A stretch of 64,000 nucleotides of DNA from Mycobacterium sp. 852002-51163_SCH5372311 (GCF_001667115.1 NZ_LZIJ01000197.1:106665-170664), one strand, 5' to 3'. Counted from the stretch's first letter, positions 18,526 to 27,973 are shown. Made by a program: numbers and translations. Notes: a model not told the origin generated them from the sequence alone.

Positions 18526-20236
18526 ATTCCGGGTGTGGGCGCCCAGACCCGAGCGGGTGCGGCTCGATGTAGAGGGTGTCACGCATGCGATGGAGCGTTC
18601 GGACGACGGCTGGTGGCATGCGACCGTGGATACCGCACCTGACGCCCGCTACGGCTACCTGCAAGACGACGATACCGCGGTGCTGCCCGACCCCCGCTCG
18701 GCCCGTCAGCCCGAGGGGGTGCACGCGCGCTCGCAGCTGTGGGATCCGTCGCGCGCCAACTGGACCGACGGTGACTGGCCGGGCCGGTCGATCGAGGGCG
18801 CGGTGATCTACGAGTTGCACGTCGGAACCTTCACCGGCGCGGGTACTTTCGACTCCGCCGTCGAAAAGCTGGATTATCTGGTGGATCTCGGTGTCGACTT
18901 CGTCGAGCTGATGCCGGTCAACTCCTTTGCCGGAACCCATGGTTGGGGATACGACGGTGTGTTGTGGTACAGCGTGCACGAACCCTACGGCGGACCCGAC
19001 GGCCTGGTCCGGTTCGTCGACGCATGCCACGCCCGCGGCCTGGGCGTGCTGATCGACGCGGTGTTCAATCATCTCGGGCCGTCGGGCAACTACCTGCCTC
19101 GGTTCGGCCCATACCTGTCGTCGGCAAGCAATCCGTGGGGGGAAGGCATCAACATCGCCGACGCCGACTCCGACGAGGTCCGGCGCTACATCATCGGGTG
19201 TGCGCTGCGCTGGATGCGCGACTTCCACGCCGACGGGCTGCGACTCGATGCCGTGCACGCTCTGGTGGACACCACCGCGGTACACATCCTCGAGGAGATG
19301 GCCACCGAAACCGACTGGCTGTCAAGCCAATTAGGGCGTCCACTGTCGTTGGTCGCCGAGAGCGATCGCAACGACCCGCGGCTGGTCACACCGCGCGGCG
19401 CCGGTGGCTACGGAATGACCGCGCAGTGGGACGACGACATCCATCACGCCGTCCACACCGCGGTATCCGGCGAACGCCAGGGCTATTATGCCGATTTCGG
19501 TTCACTAGCGACGCTGGGGCAAACGCTGCGCCACGGCTTTTTCCACGCCGGCACCTACTCGTCATTCCGGCGGCGGCGGCATGGACGTCCGCTGACTTCG
19601 GATGTTCCGGCGACCCGCCTGGTCGCCTATACCTGCACCCACGACCAGGTGGGCAACCGTGCACTGGGCGACCGGCCGTCGCAGAACCTGACGCCAGGAC
19701 AGCTGGCGGTCAAGGCCGCACTGGTTCTCGGATCTCCTTATACGGCAATGCTTTTCATGGGCGAAGAGTGGGGAGCGTCGACGCCGTTCCAGTTCTTCAG
19801 CTCCCATCCCGAGCCCGAGTTGGCCCGTGCCACCGCAGAGGGACGCAAGGCCGAGTTCGCCGAGCACGGCTGGGACGCAGACGATATCCCCGACCCGCAG
19901 GACCCGCAGACGTTTCAGCGCTCCAAGCTGAATTGGGATGAAGTCGGCTCGGGCGAACACGCCCGGCTGCTGGGCCTCTATCGCGACCTGATCGCGCTGC
20001 GCCGCGACGAGCCGGACCTGGCCGATCCGTTGCTGGAGCACCTCACCGTCGACTATGACGAAGCCGAGCGCTGGATAGTGCTGCGGCGGGGCCGGCTGTC
20101 GATCGCCTGCAATCTCGGTGCCGAGCCGGTGGCGGTGCCGGTCAGCGGTGAGCTGGTGCTGGCCTGGGATCCGCCGGTCATCGGCGACGGCACCACTGAG
20201 CTGCCGGGCCACTCCTTCGCGATCCTGCGCACTTAA
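18518..20236 (+). CDS. treZ: Maltooligosyl trehalose trehalohydrolase
   Basis: A 572-residue GH13 enzyme that releases free trehalose from the product of TreY. The start is a TTG at 18518 overlapping the end of treY, behind CTGGAG; the next residues TEFRVWAPRPERV are the normal N-terminus of the family. Motifs are YELHVGTF, DAVFNHLGPSGN (I), DGLRLDAVHAL with the nucleophile (II), VAESDRNDPRL with the acid (III) and CTHDQVGNRALGDR (IV). It closes the treXYZ unit and converges on a MocR regulator 18 bases downstream. In mycobacteria this pathway supplies trehalose for envelope glycolipids from glycogen-like glucan. Confidence 0.96.
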   Translation: MTEFRVWAPRPERVRLDVEGVTHAMERSDDGWWHATVDTAPDARYGYLQDDDTAVLPDPRSARQPEGVHARSQLWDPSRANWTDGDWPGRSIEGAVIYELHVGTFTGAGTFDSAVEKLDYLVDLGVDFVELMPVNSFAGTHGWGYDGVLWYSVHEPYGGPDGLVRFVDACHARGLGVLIDAVFNHLGPSGNYLPRFGPYLSSASNPWGEGINIADADSDEVRRYIIGCALRWMRDFHADGLRLDAVHALVDTTAVHILEEMATETDWLSSQLGRPLSLVAESDRNDPRLVTPRGAGGYGMTAQWDDDIHHAVHTAVSGERQGYYADFGSLATLGQTLRHGFFHAGTYSSFRRRRHGRPLTSDVPATRLVAYTCTHDQVGNRALGDRPSQNLTPGQLAVKAALVLGSPYTAMLFMGEEWGASTPFQFFSSHPEPELARATAEGRKAEFAEHGWDADDIPDPQDPQTFQRSKLNWDEVGSGEHARLLGLYRDLIALRRDEPDLADPLLEHLTVDYDEAERWIVLRRGRLSIACNLGAEPVAVPVSGELVLAWDPPVIGDGTTELPGHSFAILRT

Positions 20237-20254
20237 GTTGCGCGAGCAGACGCG

Positions 20255-21583
20255 CTAGACACTCGGGCGACCGGTTCCGTGGACCGCCTCGGCGACCGCA
20301 TCGGCCAGCGGATCGATCTCACCGTAAGCCAGGTCGGCGATGGTGATTCGCAGGCCCGCGGGTGAATCCATCCGGAACCGCGTACCCGGTGCCGCGGCCC
20401 ATCCCGCACTGAGCAAGCGGGTGATCGCCGTCGTCTCGTCGGGCACCGGGACCCAGACGTTGAGGCCGGACCTGCCGTAGGCCGTCACTCCACGCTCGGC
20501 CAGCGCGGCGCGTAATCGGTTGCGGTTGTTGGCATATCGCTCCTTGGCCTCCTCGACGAGACACTTGGCGTTGTCGTCGGTCCACAGCCGGACCGTGAGG
20601 TCCTGCAGCAGGTGACTCACCCAGCCGGGTCCGAGACGCAGCCGTCCGTTCACCCGCTCGACGGTGCGGCGGTCTCCGGCCAGAATGGCCAGCCGCAGGT
20701 CAGGACCGTACGCCTTTGACGCCGACCGCACGAAAGCCCAGCGCCGCGTCGATCCGGCCAGTGCATGCAGTGGCACGCCCGCTATCCCGGCGCAGTGATC
20801 GTCCTCGACGACCAACACCTCGGCGGTCTTGCCGGACAACAGGCTACGCAGCGCTTTGGCCCGTTCTGCCGACAACGCGGCCCCGGTCGGGTTCTGTGCA
20901 CGCGAAGTCACCACCACCGCGCGCACGCCCCGCCGCAGCGCCCGCGCCATGCTGAGGACCACCGGCCCGTTGTCGTCGACCTGAACTGGCTCGGCGGAAA
21001 GTCCCAGCGCGGCAAGAAGATCCAGCAAGTTGGCCCAGCCCGGATCTTCTACGGCAACCCGGTCGCCCGGTCGCAGGTGTGCGGTGAGCGCCCGCTCGAT
21101 GCCGTCCAGCGCGCCGCTGGTCACCGCGAGGTAATCGGCCGGGACGGCATCGGCGCTCAACGCGGCGCGGGCATAGTCGAGCAATTCGGCCGAGATCGCA
21201 GATTGCCCGTACAGCACCGGCGCGGCGGCATCCGGCGCGGCAAGTTGCGCCGCAGCGATCGGCAACAGCGCAGGGTCCGGGTTCCCGGTCGACAGGTCGC
21301 GCGCTCCCTCGGGAACGCCGAGGCCGAGCAGCGACCTCGGCGTGGTCGCCGGACGGTACCGCACCCGCGTTCCCCGCCGTCCCGCGGTTTCGACCGCCCC
21401 GCGTTCGCGCAGCAGGCGATACGCGGCGGCGACTGTGTTGGCGTTGACGCCCAGTTCGGCTGCGACTTCCCGGATGGGCGGCAGGGCGTCACCCGGTGCC
21501 AGCGCGCCGTCGGAGATGCCGTCTTCGATGCTGGCAGCTATCGACTCCGCGCCCGAGCCCGTTATGCTGTATTGTACTGGCAC
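20255..21583 (-). CDS. MocR/PdxR-type transcriptional regulator (GntR HTH fused to aminotransferase fold)
   Basis: A 442-residue regulator. Residues 1-75 are a GntR winged helix (SIEDGISDGALAPGDALPPIREVAAELGVNANTVAAAYRLL) and the rest is a fold-type I aminotransferase domain. The Schiff-base Lys is in SASKAYGPDLR near residue 285, after VVEDDHCAGI. These proteins sense PLP or related ligands and often control a divergent vitamin B6 or amine gene. Here the divergent neighbour is a PNPOx-fold protein and the shared promoter holds a perfect 12-base palindrome. The GTG start at 21583 lies seven bases after a CATAAT -10 box, which predicts a leaderless mRNA. Confidence 0.88.
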   Translation of the reverse strand: MPVQYSITGSGAESIAASIEDGISDGALAPGDALPPIREVAAELGVNANTVAAAYRLLRERGAVETAGRRGTRVRYRPATTPRSLLGLGVPEGARDLSTGNPDPALLPIAAAQLAAPDAAAPVLYGQSAISAELLDYARAALSADAVPADYLAVTSGALDGIERALTAHLRPGDRVAVEDPGWANLLDLLAALGLSAEPVQVDDNGPVVLSMARALRRGVRAVVVTSRAQNPTGAALSAERAKALRSLLSGKTAEVLVVEDDHCAGIAGVPLHALAGSTRRWAFVRSASKAYGPDLRLAILAGDRRTVERVNGRLRLGPGWVSHLLQDLTVRLWTDDNAKCLVEEAKERYANNRNRLRAALAERGVTAYGRSGLNVWVPVPDETTAITRLLSAGWAAAPGTRFRMDSPAGLRITIADLAYGEIDPLADAVAEAVHGTGRPSV

Positions 21584-21606
21584 GCTAACGATTATGTACT
21601 AGTACA
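21572..21606. promoter_or_regulatory. Divergent MocR/PNPOx promoter with TGTACT operator repeats
   Basis: The palindrome TGTACTAGTACA lies at 21595-21606, and a second TGTACT lies 22 bases upstream at 21573-21578, two helical turns away, as is usual for MocR operators. On the minus strand, TTGCCT (21619-21614) and CATAAT (21596-21591), 17 bases apart, form a promoter whose start falls on the GTG of the regulator. On the plus strand, TTGTAC (21572-21577) and TGTACT (21595-21600) are also 17 bases apart. A bound MocR dimer would cover both promoters, consistent with auto-repression plus control of the neighbour. Confidence 0.6.
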
Positions 21607-21622
21607 AACTAAAAGGCAACCG

Positions 21623-22279
21623 ATGGAAACGGCATATCACCCCACCCCGCGAACAACACCTACTCGCTACCGGGAACGCGCGCGCTACGACCGGGAGACC
21701 GTCCACCGCATCCTGGACGAGGCGCTGATCTGCCACCTCGGTTACGTCAACGCCGGAAGCCCCGTGGTATTGCCGACGACGCACGCCCGCCTCGGCGAAA
21801 CGCTGTACCTGCACGGCTCCACCGGCAGTGCCCCGATGCTCGCGGCCAAAGCCGCTGGCCTGCAGGTTTGCGTCACCGTCACCCTGGTCGACGGGCTGGT
21901 GCTGGCCCGTTCGGCGCTGCACCATTCGCTGGTCTACCGCTCGGTCGTCGTGGTGGGTGAGGCGCGCCTCGTCGAGGACCAGGCGGAGAAACTCCGAGCG
22001 TTGCACTGCCTGCTCGACCACGTCGCGCCGGGCCGTGCCACCGACTGCCGGTCCCCGAATACTCGCGAGCTCGCCGCTACGGCGGTGTTGGCCCTCGACC
22101 TGGTCGAAGTCTCGGCAAAGGTACGCACCGGCGGCGCGGCGGACGAACCCGAAGACTGCGCACTGCCGCACTGGGCGGGAGTGCTGCCCTTGCATCTGAC
22201 GGCCGGTGCGCCGGTCCCCGCCGACGACCTCGCCCCCAATACCCCCGTCCCGCAGTACCTGACGTCCTACTCGCGGTAA
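21623..22279 (+). CDS. Pyridoxamine 5'-phosphate oxidase-fold flavin-binding protein
   Basis: A 218-residue protein starting at ATG 21623 behind AAAAGG. It has the split-barrel pattern of the PNPOx-like family: YDRETVHRILDEALICHLGYV, PVVLPTTHARLGETLYLHGS, a central hydrophobic strand with VCVTVTLVDGLVLARSALHHSLVYRS-type spacing, and VVVVGEARLVED. Members bind FMN or F420; some are NimA-like. The substrate is not known here. The divergent MocR regulator suggests a link to pyridoxal phosphate or to an amine. A much longer upstream open frame is antisense to the regulator and is rejected. Confidence 0.82.
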   Translation: METAYHPTPRTTPTRYRERARYDRETVHRILDEALICHLGYVNAGSPVVLPTTHARLGETLYLHGSTGSAPMLAAKAAGLQVCVTVTLVDGLVLARSALHHSLVYRSVVVVGEARLVEDQAEKLRALHCLLDHVAPGRATDCRSPNTRELAATAVLALDLVEVSAKVRTGGAADEPEDCALPHWAGVLPLHLTAGAPVPADDLAPNTPVPQYLTSYSR

Positions 22280-22288
22280 ATCACAGGC

Positions 22289-22350
22289 CGCGAGGGTGCG
22301 CAAATGCACGGCGACACGCCGCAAAACGCGTACAAACACGCACGCTCGCG
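22289..22350. terminator. Bidirectional terminator candidate between convergent genes
   Basis: CGCGAGGGTGCG (22289-22300) and CGCACGCTCGCG (22339-22350) form a 12-base stem with one mismatch. Inside the loop is a second hairpin (CGGCG, ACA, CGCCG at 22309-22321). The structure lies between the stops of two convergent genes. There is no T-run, as is common for mycobacterial gene ends. Confidence 0.45.
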
Positions 22351-22366
22351 CCCGGTTTTGCGCGCC

Positions 22367-23668
22367 CTACAACAACAGGTACCGGTAGGCCGGCGACCCG
22401 GGATGCAGGGTTTCGACGTGGATCTCGGTCGCCCGCATCCGGGCCAGCAGGCCATCCAGGTCAGCAGCCGAGCCCAGCTGAATGCCGACCAGCGCCTCGC
22501 CGGTCTCCCGGTTGTTGCGCTTGACGTACTCGAACAACGTGATGTCGTCGTTGGGCCCGAGCACCTCGTCCAGGAAGCGGCGCAACGCTCCGGGCTCCTG
22601 CGGGAAGTCCACCAGGAAGTAGTGCTTGAGGCCGAGGTGGACCAGCGAGCGCTCCAGCACCTCGCCGTAACGTGACACGTCGTTGTTGCCGCCCGAGATC
22701 AGGCACACCACAGTGGAGCCGGGCTCGACTTCGGCTTCCAGCAGGCCGGCCACCGCGAGCGCGCCCGCCGGCTCGGCGATGATGCCCTCGTTCTGGTAGA
22801 GGTCGAGCATCGCGGTGCACACCGCACCCTCGTCGACGGTGGTAATGGACACCATGTCCCCGGCGGCGGCCAGCGCCGCATAGGTGAGGGTGCCGGCCCG
22901 GCTCACTGCGGCGCCGTCGACGAACTGGTCGACGTGTTCCAGCGTCACCGGCTCCCCGGCGGCCAGCGCCGCCATCATCGCGGCGGCTCCTGCCGGCTCG
23001 ATACCCAGCACCGCGGTGTTGGTGGTCCGCTCGGCAAGGTAGGTCGTGACGCCGGCGATGCAGCCGCCGCCGCCCACCGGCACCACCATCAGGTCCGGCT
23101 CCCCACCGAGCTCTTCGAGCTGCGCCAGCACCTCGACGGCGATGGTGCCCTGACCGGCCATGGTGCGCACGTCGTCATACGGCGGCACCAGCGTGGCGCC
23201 GGTGCGTTCGACATCGGCCATGGCCGCCTCCGCGGCCAGATCGTAGGTAGATCCGCCCACGATCAGGTCGATGAACTCCCTGCCGTGATAGCGGATCCGG
23301 TCACACTTCTGCTTGGGCGTCTTGGCGGGCACATAAACGCGTCCGTGCACACCCAGCGCCCGGCAGGCGTACGCGAAGCCCTGCGCGTGGTTACCCGCGG
23401 ACGAGCACACCACGCCAGCGGCCAGCTCGTCGTCGGACAGCTGGACCAGCAGGTTGTAGGCGCCGCGCAGCTTGTAGGAGCGCACGGTCTGCAGGTCTTC
23501 GCGTTTGAGGTAGACCGTCGCGCCGGTGACGTCGGAAAGTCGCTCGCTCAGCTGCAGCGGGGTGGGCGCGACCACCGGGGCGATCCGCTTCGCCGCGCCG
23601 TCGATCTCAGCCGCGGACAGCGGCAGACTTCCAGGGCCCTGCGGGCTCACGCTCAGTTCAGCGGACAC
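22367..23668 (-). CDS. ilvA: Threonine ammonia-lyase (biosynthetic threonine dehydratase)
   Basis: A 433-residue PLP enzyme that makes 2-oxobutanoate from threonine, the first committed step to isoleucine. YLKREDLQTVRSYKLRGA near residue 55 holds the Schiff-base Lys (in SYKLRG), SAGNHAQGFA near 90 binds substrate carboxylate, and VPVGGGGCIAG is the phosphate-binding Gly loop. The C-terminal region from about 345 (HYFLVDFPQEPGALRRFL) is the ACT-like regulatory domain of the shorter, one-domain type. It matches Rv1559. It follows the Ddn-like gene by 33 bases and so may be the last gene of the fadD11-plsB1 unit. Confidence 0.95.
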   Translation of the reverse strand: MSAELSVSPQGPGSLPLSAAEIDGAAKRIAPVVAPTPLQLSERLSDVTGATVYLKREDLQTVRSYKLRGAYNLLVQLSDDELAAGVVCSSAGNHAQGFAYACRALGVHGRVYVPAKTPKQKCDRIRYHGREFIDLIVGGSTYDLAAEAAMADVERTGATLVPPYDDVRTMAGQGTIAVEVLAQLEELGGEPDLMVVPVGGGGCIAGVTTYLAERTTNTAVLGIEPAGAAAMMAALAAGEPVTLEHVDQFVDGAAVSRAGTLTYAALAAAGDMVSITTVDEGAVCTAMLDLYQNEGIIAEPAGALAVAGLLEAEVEPGSTVVCLISGGNNDVSRYGEVLERSLVHLGLKHYFLVDFPQEPGALRRFLDEVLGPNDDITLFEYVKRNNRETGEALVGIQLGSAADLDGLLARMRATEIHVETLHPGSPAYRYLLL

Positions 23669-23701
23669 CGATCAATGGTGCCATGCCGGGCCAGGGACAA
23701 G

Positions 23702-24148
23702 TCAGCTCACCGGGGTCAGTACGAACACCGGAATTTGCCGGTCGGTCTTCTTCTGGTACTCGGCGTAGTCCGGCCAGGCCGCCACGGCGCGCTCCCACCA
23801 CACGGCCTTTTCGTCGCCGAACACCTCGCGGGCGTCGTAATCGCGGGTGACGCTGCCGTCCTGCAGCTCGACCCGAGGGTTTTTCACGATGTTGTGGTAC
23901 CAGACCGGGTGCTTCGGGGCGCCGCCGAGGGAGGCGACGACGGCGTACTGCCCGTCGTGCTCGACGCGCATCAGCGGCGTCTTGCGCAGTTTGCCGGTCT
24001 TGGCGCCCACGGTGGTCAGCAGAATGATGGGCTTGCCCTTCATGTCTGCGGCCTCGGCACCGCCGGATTCGGCGTACTTTTCGGCTTGTTCGCGGGACCA
24101 ATCCAAGGGGCTGGGGGCGTATTCACCTGACAGGGGCATGCCAACCAC
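23702..24148 (-). CDS. Deazaflavin (F420)-dependent nitroreductase family protein, Rv1558-like
   Basis: A 148-residue protein from GTG 24148, or 145 from ATG 24139. It has the Ddn-family pattern PIILLTTVGAKTGKLRKTPLMRV, then YAVVASLGGAPKHPVWYHNIVKNP and a C-terminal RQIPVFVLTP. The family binds F420H2 in a split barrel and reduces quinones or nitro compounds. Ddn itself (Rv3547) activates pretomanid; activity of this paralogue on that drug is not implied. The start overlaps the end of plsB1 by 26 bases, so the two are translated together. Confidence 0.86.
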   Translation of the reverse strand: MVGMPLSGEYAPSPLDWSREQAEKYAESGGAEAADMKGKPIILLTTVGAKTGKLRKTPLMRVEHDGQYAVVASLGGAPKHPVWYHNIVKNPRVELQDGSVTRDYDAREVFGDEKAVWWERAVAAWPDYAEYQKKTDRQIPVFVLTPVS

Positions 24149-26081
24149 TGTATGCGGCGGTTGTCGTCGCGGTCAGACCGCGGGTTCGGGCCATTTCCGC
24201 AATCACGTTCACTCGTCTGATGGCCGTGGCGATCTCGTCGGCGAACTGGCGTCGCCGCCGCGCAATGTCACCGGCGTCATTGGGGTCGGCGGAATCGTCG
24301 ACCAGCTCGCGATGCCGGGCCAGCCGAAGCGCGGTCTTGAACAGTTCCATCGACCTGGACTCGGCGCTGGCGATGCGGTGCTGCAACTCCCACTGCTTGC
24401 CCACCTGCAGGCACTCGGTCAGGAAGGCCTGCTCGTCGAATGTCTCGTCCTCGTGGGCGGCCAGCCGGTCGGCGACGATGTGGTAGGCGTCCAAGAACGG
24501 GCGCAGCACCAGGTGCGCGAGCAGTAGGTCGGCCGATTCCAGCAGCCGCCGCACATCGGCCGCCGCGACGGACTTGGTGGTGTCCTCTACCGGCCCGATC
24601 AGCCGCACCTCGTCGGCCAGGTCCTTCTCGAACTGCGCCCGGGCCGAGAACAAGAACTCGAACTTCAGCAACTCGCGAAGGCTCAGCGCCTCGTCGCGCA
24701 CGGTCGCCGGGAGCACGGAACCGTCGGCCGCGTCCTCGGAGGCGGCCAGCAACGCCATCTCGGCGATGGCGCGGTCGACCAGGATGTGGATGGCCGTGTT
24801 GCGGTAGAAAGCCGCGACCAGATGCTGTTCGGCGCCGATACCCCACACCGCCTCGGTGCCGGCGTCGTACACGTTCACCACGCCGGAGGAGACGAGCTGG
24901 TGCAGCGTCCACCGGATCGTCGAACGGTTGGTCAGGTCGGCGGCGCCGGCCACCGCCCAGTGTCGCGCCGCGATGTAACTCGCCAGCGGTTGCACTGTGG
25001 CCAGCACCTCGCTGATGGACAGCGAACGGTCAGCGCCCAATAGCGCCAGGCTGACCACCGCGGTGGGGGTGACCGGGGTGGCGCGGTTGATCCGGTGTTC
25101 CACGTCCAGCGCGATGCGCTCGATTTCGGTACCGGTACCCGAGTCCCCGGTTTGCAACGCGCGTAGTTCCTCGAGCCGCTTGCGCAGTGGCAACGGTTCG
25201 CCGAAGTCCAGGTAGGCGCGGCCCAGCCGCTCACCCTGCTGGCGCGCGAGCCGGACCAGGAAGCGAAAGTCTTCCGGCCGTTTCACAGCACCGTAGGCCT
25301 CGTTGGTCATGGCTTCGACCTCGTGCAGCTGGTCGTACACGATGGAGGTCGGCACCAAATACACTTCGGGACCGTCGATTTCGTCGACAGCGTCGGTGAT
25401 GTAGCGCAAGATGCCGAACACCGGAGGCCGCAGCTTGCCGGTTCTGGTGCGGCCACCTTCTATCGACCAGGTCAGGTTGACGTGGTTTTGCACCAACTGC
25501 GCGGTGTAGGCACGCAATACGAACCGGTAGACCGGAATGTCCTTGGTCTGACGACGAATGAAGATGGTGCCGGTGCGCTTGGCGAAGCCGCCCATCGGAA
25601 AGAAGTTCAGGTTAGACCCGCCGAAGGTTAGCGCCGGGGTGAGCCGATTGGCCTGGATCGTCTCCGGCAGCAGCATGCCGTCCAAGTAAGACCGATGCGA
25701 AAACGCAAACGCCAGCGTAGCTTTGCGATCCAGCTTGCGCAGCGCGGCGATCTGGTCCTCGTCGACGAGCACGTCATAGGCCCGCATCAGCCAGCGGCTG
25801 AAGCCCCGCCACGCCTCGACCGCACGCTCGTCGCGCGAAGCCGCGACCTCACGCAGGTAGCCCGCGGCTTCGACGCGCACGCTGTCGGGATCCCGCCCGA
25901 GGTCGGCCGCCAGCTTCTGCAGTCGCTCCTCGTACCAGTTGGCGGCCAGCAGCTGACCGACCTCGGCTGGGTCCGTCGGCAGCGCCGTTACCGATTCGTC
26001 GACAATACCGGTGCGCTGCAGTAACTTTCGCATCCGTGCGCGCCCGACCTCACGCACAGCCCCTGCCACTCCCCCGGTCAC
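24123..26081 (-). CDS. plsB1: Glycerol-3-phosphate acyltransferase-like protein, PlsB1
   Basis: A 652-residue protein from a GTG that overlaps the fadD11 stop (GTGA). An ATG 16 codons later is an alternative start. The acyltransferase core shows the H-x4-D box in FSHRSYLDG near residue 130, NFFPMGGFAKRTGTIFIRR, and EGGRTRTGKL near 210, then VPTSIVYD. These are the four PlsB-family blocks for acyl transfer from acyl-CoA to glycerol-3-phosphate at the membrane. The second half (about 300-650) is the long C-terminal region typical of PlsB. Coupling to an acyl-CoA synthetase gene fits activation and then esterification of fatty acids. It resembles Rv1551. Confidence 0.92.
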   Translation of the reverse strand: MTGGVAGAVREVGRARMRKLLQRTGIVDESVTALPTDPAEVGQLLAANWYEERLQKLAADLGRDPDSVRVEAAGYLREVAASRDERAVEAWRGFSRWLMRAYDVLVDEDQIAALRKLDRKATLAFAFSHRSYLDGMLLPETIQANRLTPALTFGGSNLNFFPMGGFAKRTGTIFIRRQTKDIPVYRFVLRAYTAQLVQNHVNLTWSIEGGRTRTGKLRPPVFGILRYITDAVDEIDGPEVYLVPTSIVYDQLHEVEAMTNEAYGAVKRPEDFRFLVRLARQQGERLGRAYLDFGEPLPLRKRLEELRALQTGDSGTGTEIERIALDVEHRINRATPVTPTAVVSLALLGADRSLSISEVLATVQPLASYIAARHWAVAGAADLTNRSTIRWTLHQLVSSGVVNVYDAGTEAVWGIGAEQHLVAAFYRNTAIHILVDRAIAEMALLAASEDAADGSVLPATVRDEALSLRELLKFEFLFSARAQFEKDLADEVRLIGPVEDTTKSVAAADVRRLLESADLLLAHLVLRPFLDAYHIVADRLAAHEDETFDEQAFLTECLQVGKQWELQHRIASAESRSMELFKTALRLARHRELVDDSADPNDAGDIARRRRQFADEIATAIRRVNVIAEMARTRGLTATTTAAYSGWHAPVR

Positions 26082-27901
26082 GCCGGTTGCACCGATGCGA
26101 CGCTGGCGGGCTCGTGGACTTCGGGGTGCAGATCAGCGGCGTAGAGCTCCTCGATCTCGGCGGCGTATTTCGTGACGATCGGGCGGCGTTTGAGCTTCAT
26201 CGTCAGCGTTATCTCGTCACCACCCGGCTCCCACAGCGTGGGCAATACCCGGAATCGCTTGATCTGCTCAACCCGCGAGAGCTTGGCGTTGCCGTCGGCC
26301 ACTCCCGCGGCGATCCGGGAGACCACTTCCGGGTCGGACGCCAGGGCCGCGGGCGAGGGTTCCAGCCCACGTTGCGCCGCGTACGGGCCGACGGAGTCGG
26401 CATCGAAGACCATCAGCGCGGTGTTGTACGGCCGACCGTCACCGATTGCGATCATCACGCCGACCATCGGACACGCGGCAAGGATCGTGTTCTCAATGTT
26501 GGCCGGCGACATGTTCTTTCCGGCCGCATTGATGATCAGCTCCTTCTTGCGGTCGACGACGCGCAGGTAACCGTCGGCGTCGACCTCGAGGATGTCACCG
26601 GTGTGCAACCACCCGTCTTGGTCGATCGCCTCCGCGGTCTTGGCGGGCTCCTTGCGGTAGCCTTTCATCACCAGTGGGCCGCGGACCAGAAACTCGCCGT
26701 CTTCGGCGATCTTGCCCTCCAGGCCGGGAAGCAGTTTCCCGACGGTGCCAAGCCGCGCGTCGCGCGGATGCACAAGGGTAGCGGCGCAGCTCAACTCGGA
26801 CATTCCCCAAAGCTCGGCGATCGGTATGCCGATGCCGGCGAAGAATGCCAACGTCTCTTTGGGAATCGGCGCCGCTCCCGAGACGGCCCACCGTAGCTCA
26901 GCGAAGCCGAGCCGCTCGCGAATCTTGGACAGCACCAGCTCGTCGGCTTTAGCCCATTCGGCCGCCACGTCGTCCGGCATCTCTTCACCAGCGAGCAGGG
27001 CCGCAGCGCGTTTGGCCGCGACCGCCATAGCCCAATCCAATGCTTGCCGCTTGGTGTCGTCGGTTTCGTGGCTGACCATGAATTCGATTCCGGCCTTGAG
27101 TTTTTCCCATACCCGCGGCACCGCGCCCCACACCGTGGGACGCACGTCGGGCAGCGCGGCAGCAATCGCACGTCCGTCGGACACCACAGTTATCTGCGTG
27201 CCGAACATCTCCTGCAGGTATAGGCAGCACATCCGGTCGGCGATATGCGCAGACGGCAGAAACGACGTGATCCGGTCACCGAATCGGACTCCTAGCACAG
27301 TGTCGATGGCCCGACCCTCGAATAGCAGGTTGGTGTGCGTCATCTCCACGCCCTTTGGGTTTCCGGTGGTGCCGGAGGTGTAGATGAGGGTGACCACATC
27401 CTCGGGTTGCACAGCACGCCAAGACGACTCGAAATCGAAATTGGCGGGAGCCGCCGCGCACAGTTCGTCCACTGAGAGCGTGCCCGGCGGCGTGCCGTCG
27501 ATGCACACGATGTGTTCGATGGCTGCGCCGCTGGCCCGGATGCGGTCGACGTACTGCTCTTCGCAGAGCACCACCTTGGTGCCCGCGTTGGCGAACACGT
27601 AGGTCAGTTGCTCGGCCGGCAGTGTGTTGTACACCGAAAACGACGTGGCACCAACGTGTTGGGCGCCAACCTCGAGCGGGTAGAACTCGATGCGGTTCGC
27701 CATCATCAGCGAGACGGTGTCGCCGCGCCGGACCCCAAGGCCGGTCAGCCCGGCGGCCACCTTACGTACCTGATCGGCGTACTCGCGCCAGGTCAGAGTC
27801 TGCGCGTCACCGGGGGTTCGCAGTGCGACGGCATCCGGATCGATCCCCGCGGTGCGCTGGAATGCCTCGCACATGGTGGTCGGGCGCTCGTTGGTGGTCA
27901 T
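26078..27901 (-). CDS. fadD11: Long-chain fatty acyl-CoA synthetase, FadD11-like
   Basis: A 607-residue ANL-family enzyme. The ATG at 27901 has AAGGAG ten bases upstream; the longer open frame runs into the upstream repeat and is not coding. Motifs in order: YTSGTTGNPKGVEMTH (ATP loop), WGMSELSCA, GWLHTGDILEVDADGYLRVVDRKKELI (hinge) and a C-terminal Lys region (ITLTMKLKRRPIV). Full-length acyl-CoA ligases of this group activate free long-chain fatty acids for lipid synthesis or breakdown. In M. tuberculosis the corresponding gene is annotated as two pieces (Rv1549, Rv1550); here it is whole. It leads the unit fadD11-plsB1-Ddn-like-ilvA. Confidence 0.92.
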   Translation of the reverse strand: MTTNERPTTMCEAFQRTAGIDPDAVALRTPGDAQTLTWREYADQVRKVAAGLTGLGVRRGDTVSLMMANRIEFYPLEVGAQHVGATSFSVYNTLPAEQLTYVFANAGTKVVLCEEQYVDRIRASGAAIEHIVCIDGTPPGTLSVDELCAAAPANFDFESSWRAVQPEDVVTLIYTSGTTGNPKGVEMTHTNLLFEGRAIDTVLGVRFGDRITSFLPSAHIADRMCCLYLQEMFGTQITVVSDGRAIAAALPDVRPTVWGAVPRVWEKLKAGIEFMVSHETDDTKRQALDWAMAVAAKRAAALLAGEEMPDDVAAEWAKADELVLSKIRERLGFAELRWAVSGAAPIPKETLAFFAGIGIPIAELWGMSELSCAATLVHPRDARLGTVGKLLPGLEGKIAEDGEFLVRGPLVMKGYRKEPAKTAEAIDQDGWLHTGDILEVDADGYLRVVDRKKELIINAAGKNMSPANIENTILAACPMVGVMIAIGDGRPYNTALMVFDADSVGPYAAQRGLEPSPAALASDPEVVSRIAAGVADGNAKLSRVEQIKRFRVLPTLWEPGGDEITLTMKLKRRPIVTKYAAEIEELYAADLHPEVHEPASVASVQPA

Positions 27902-27973
27902 GTCCGTTCTCCTTGGTTTGCCCACATATCGGTGAGCGTACGTCCGCGGTCCTACGAGGCGGAAGGCCGTGGC

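Noticed and set aside
22934..24130. Plus-strand open frame across ilvA and the Ddn-like gene
   Set aside because: It covers two well-supported genes on the other strand and has no recognisable domain.
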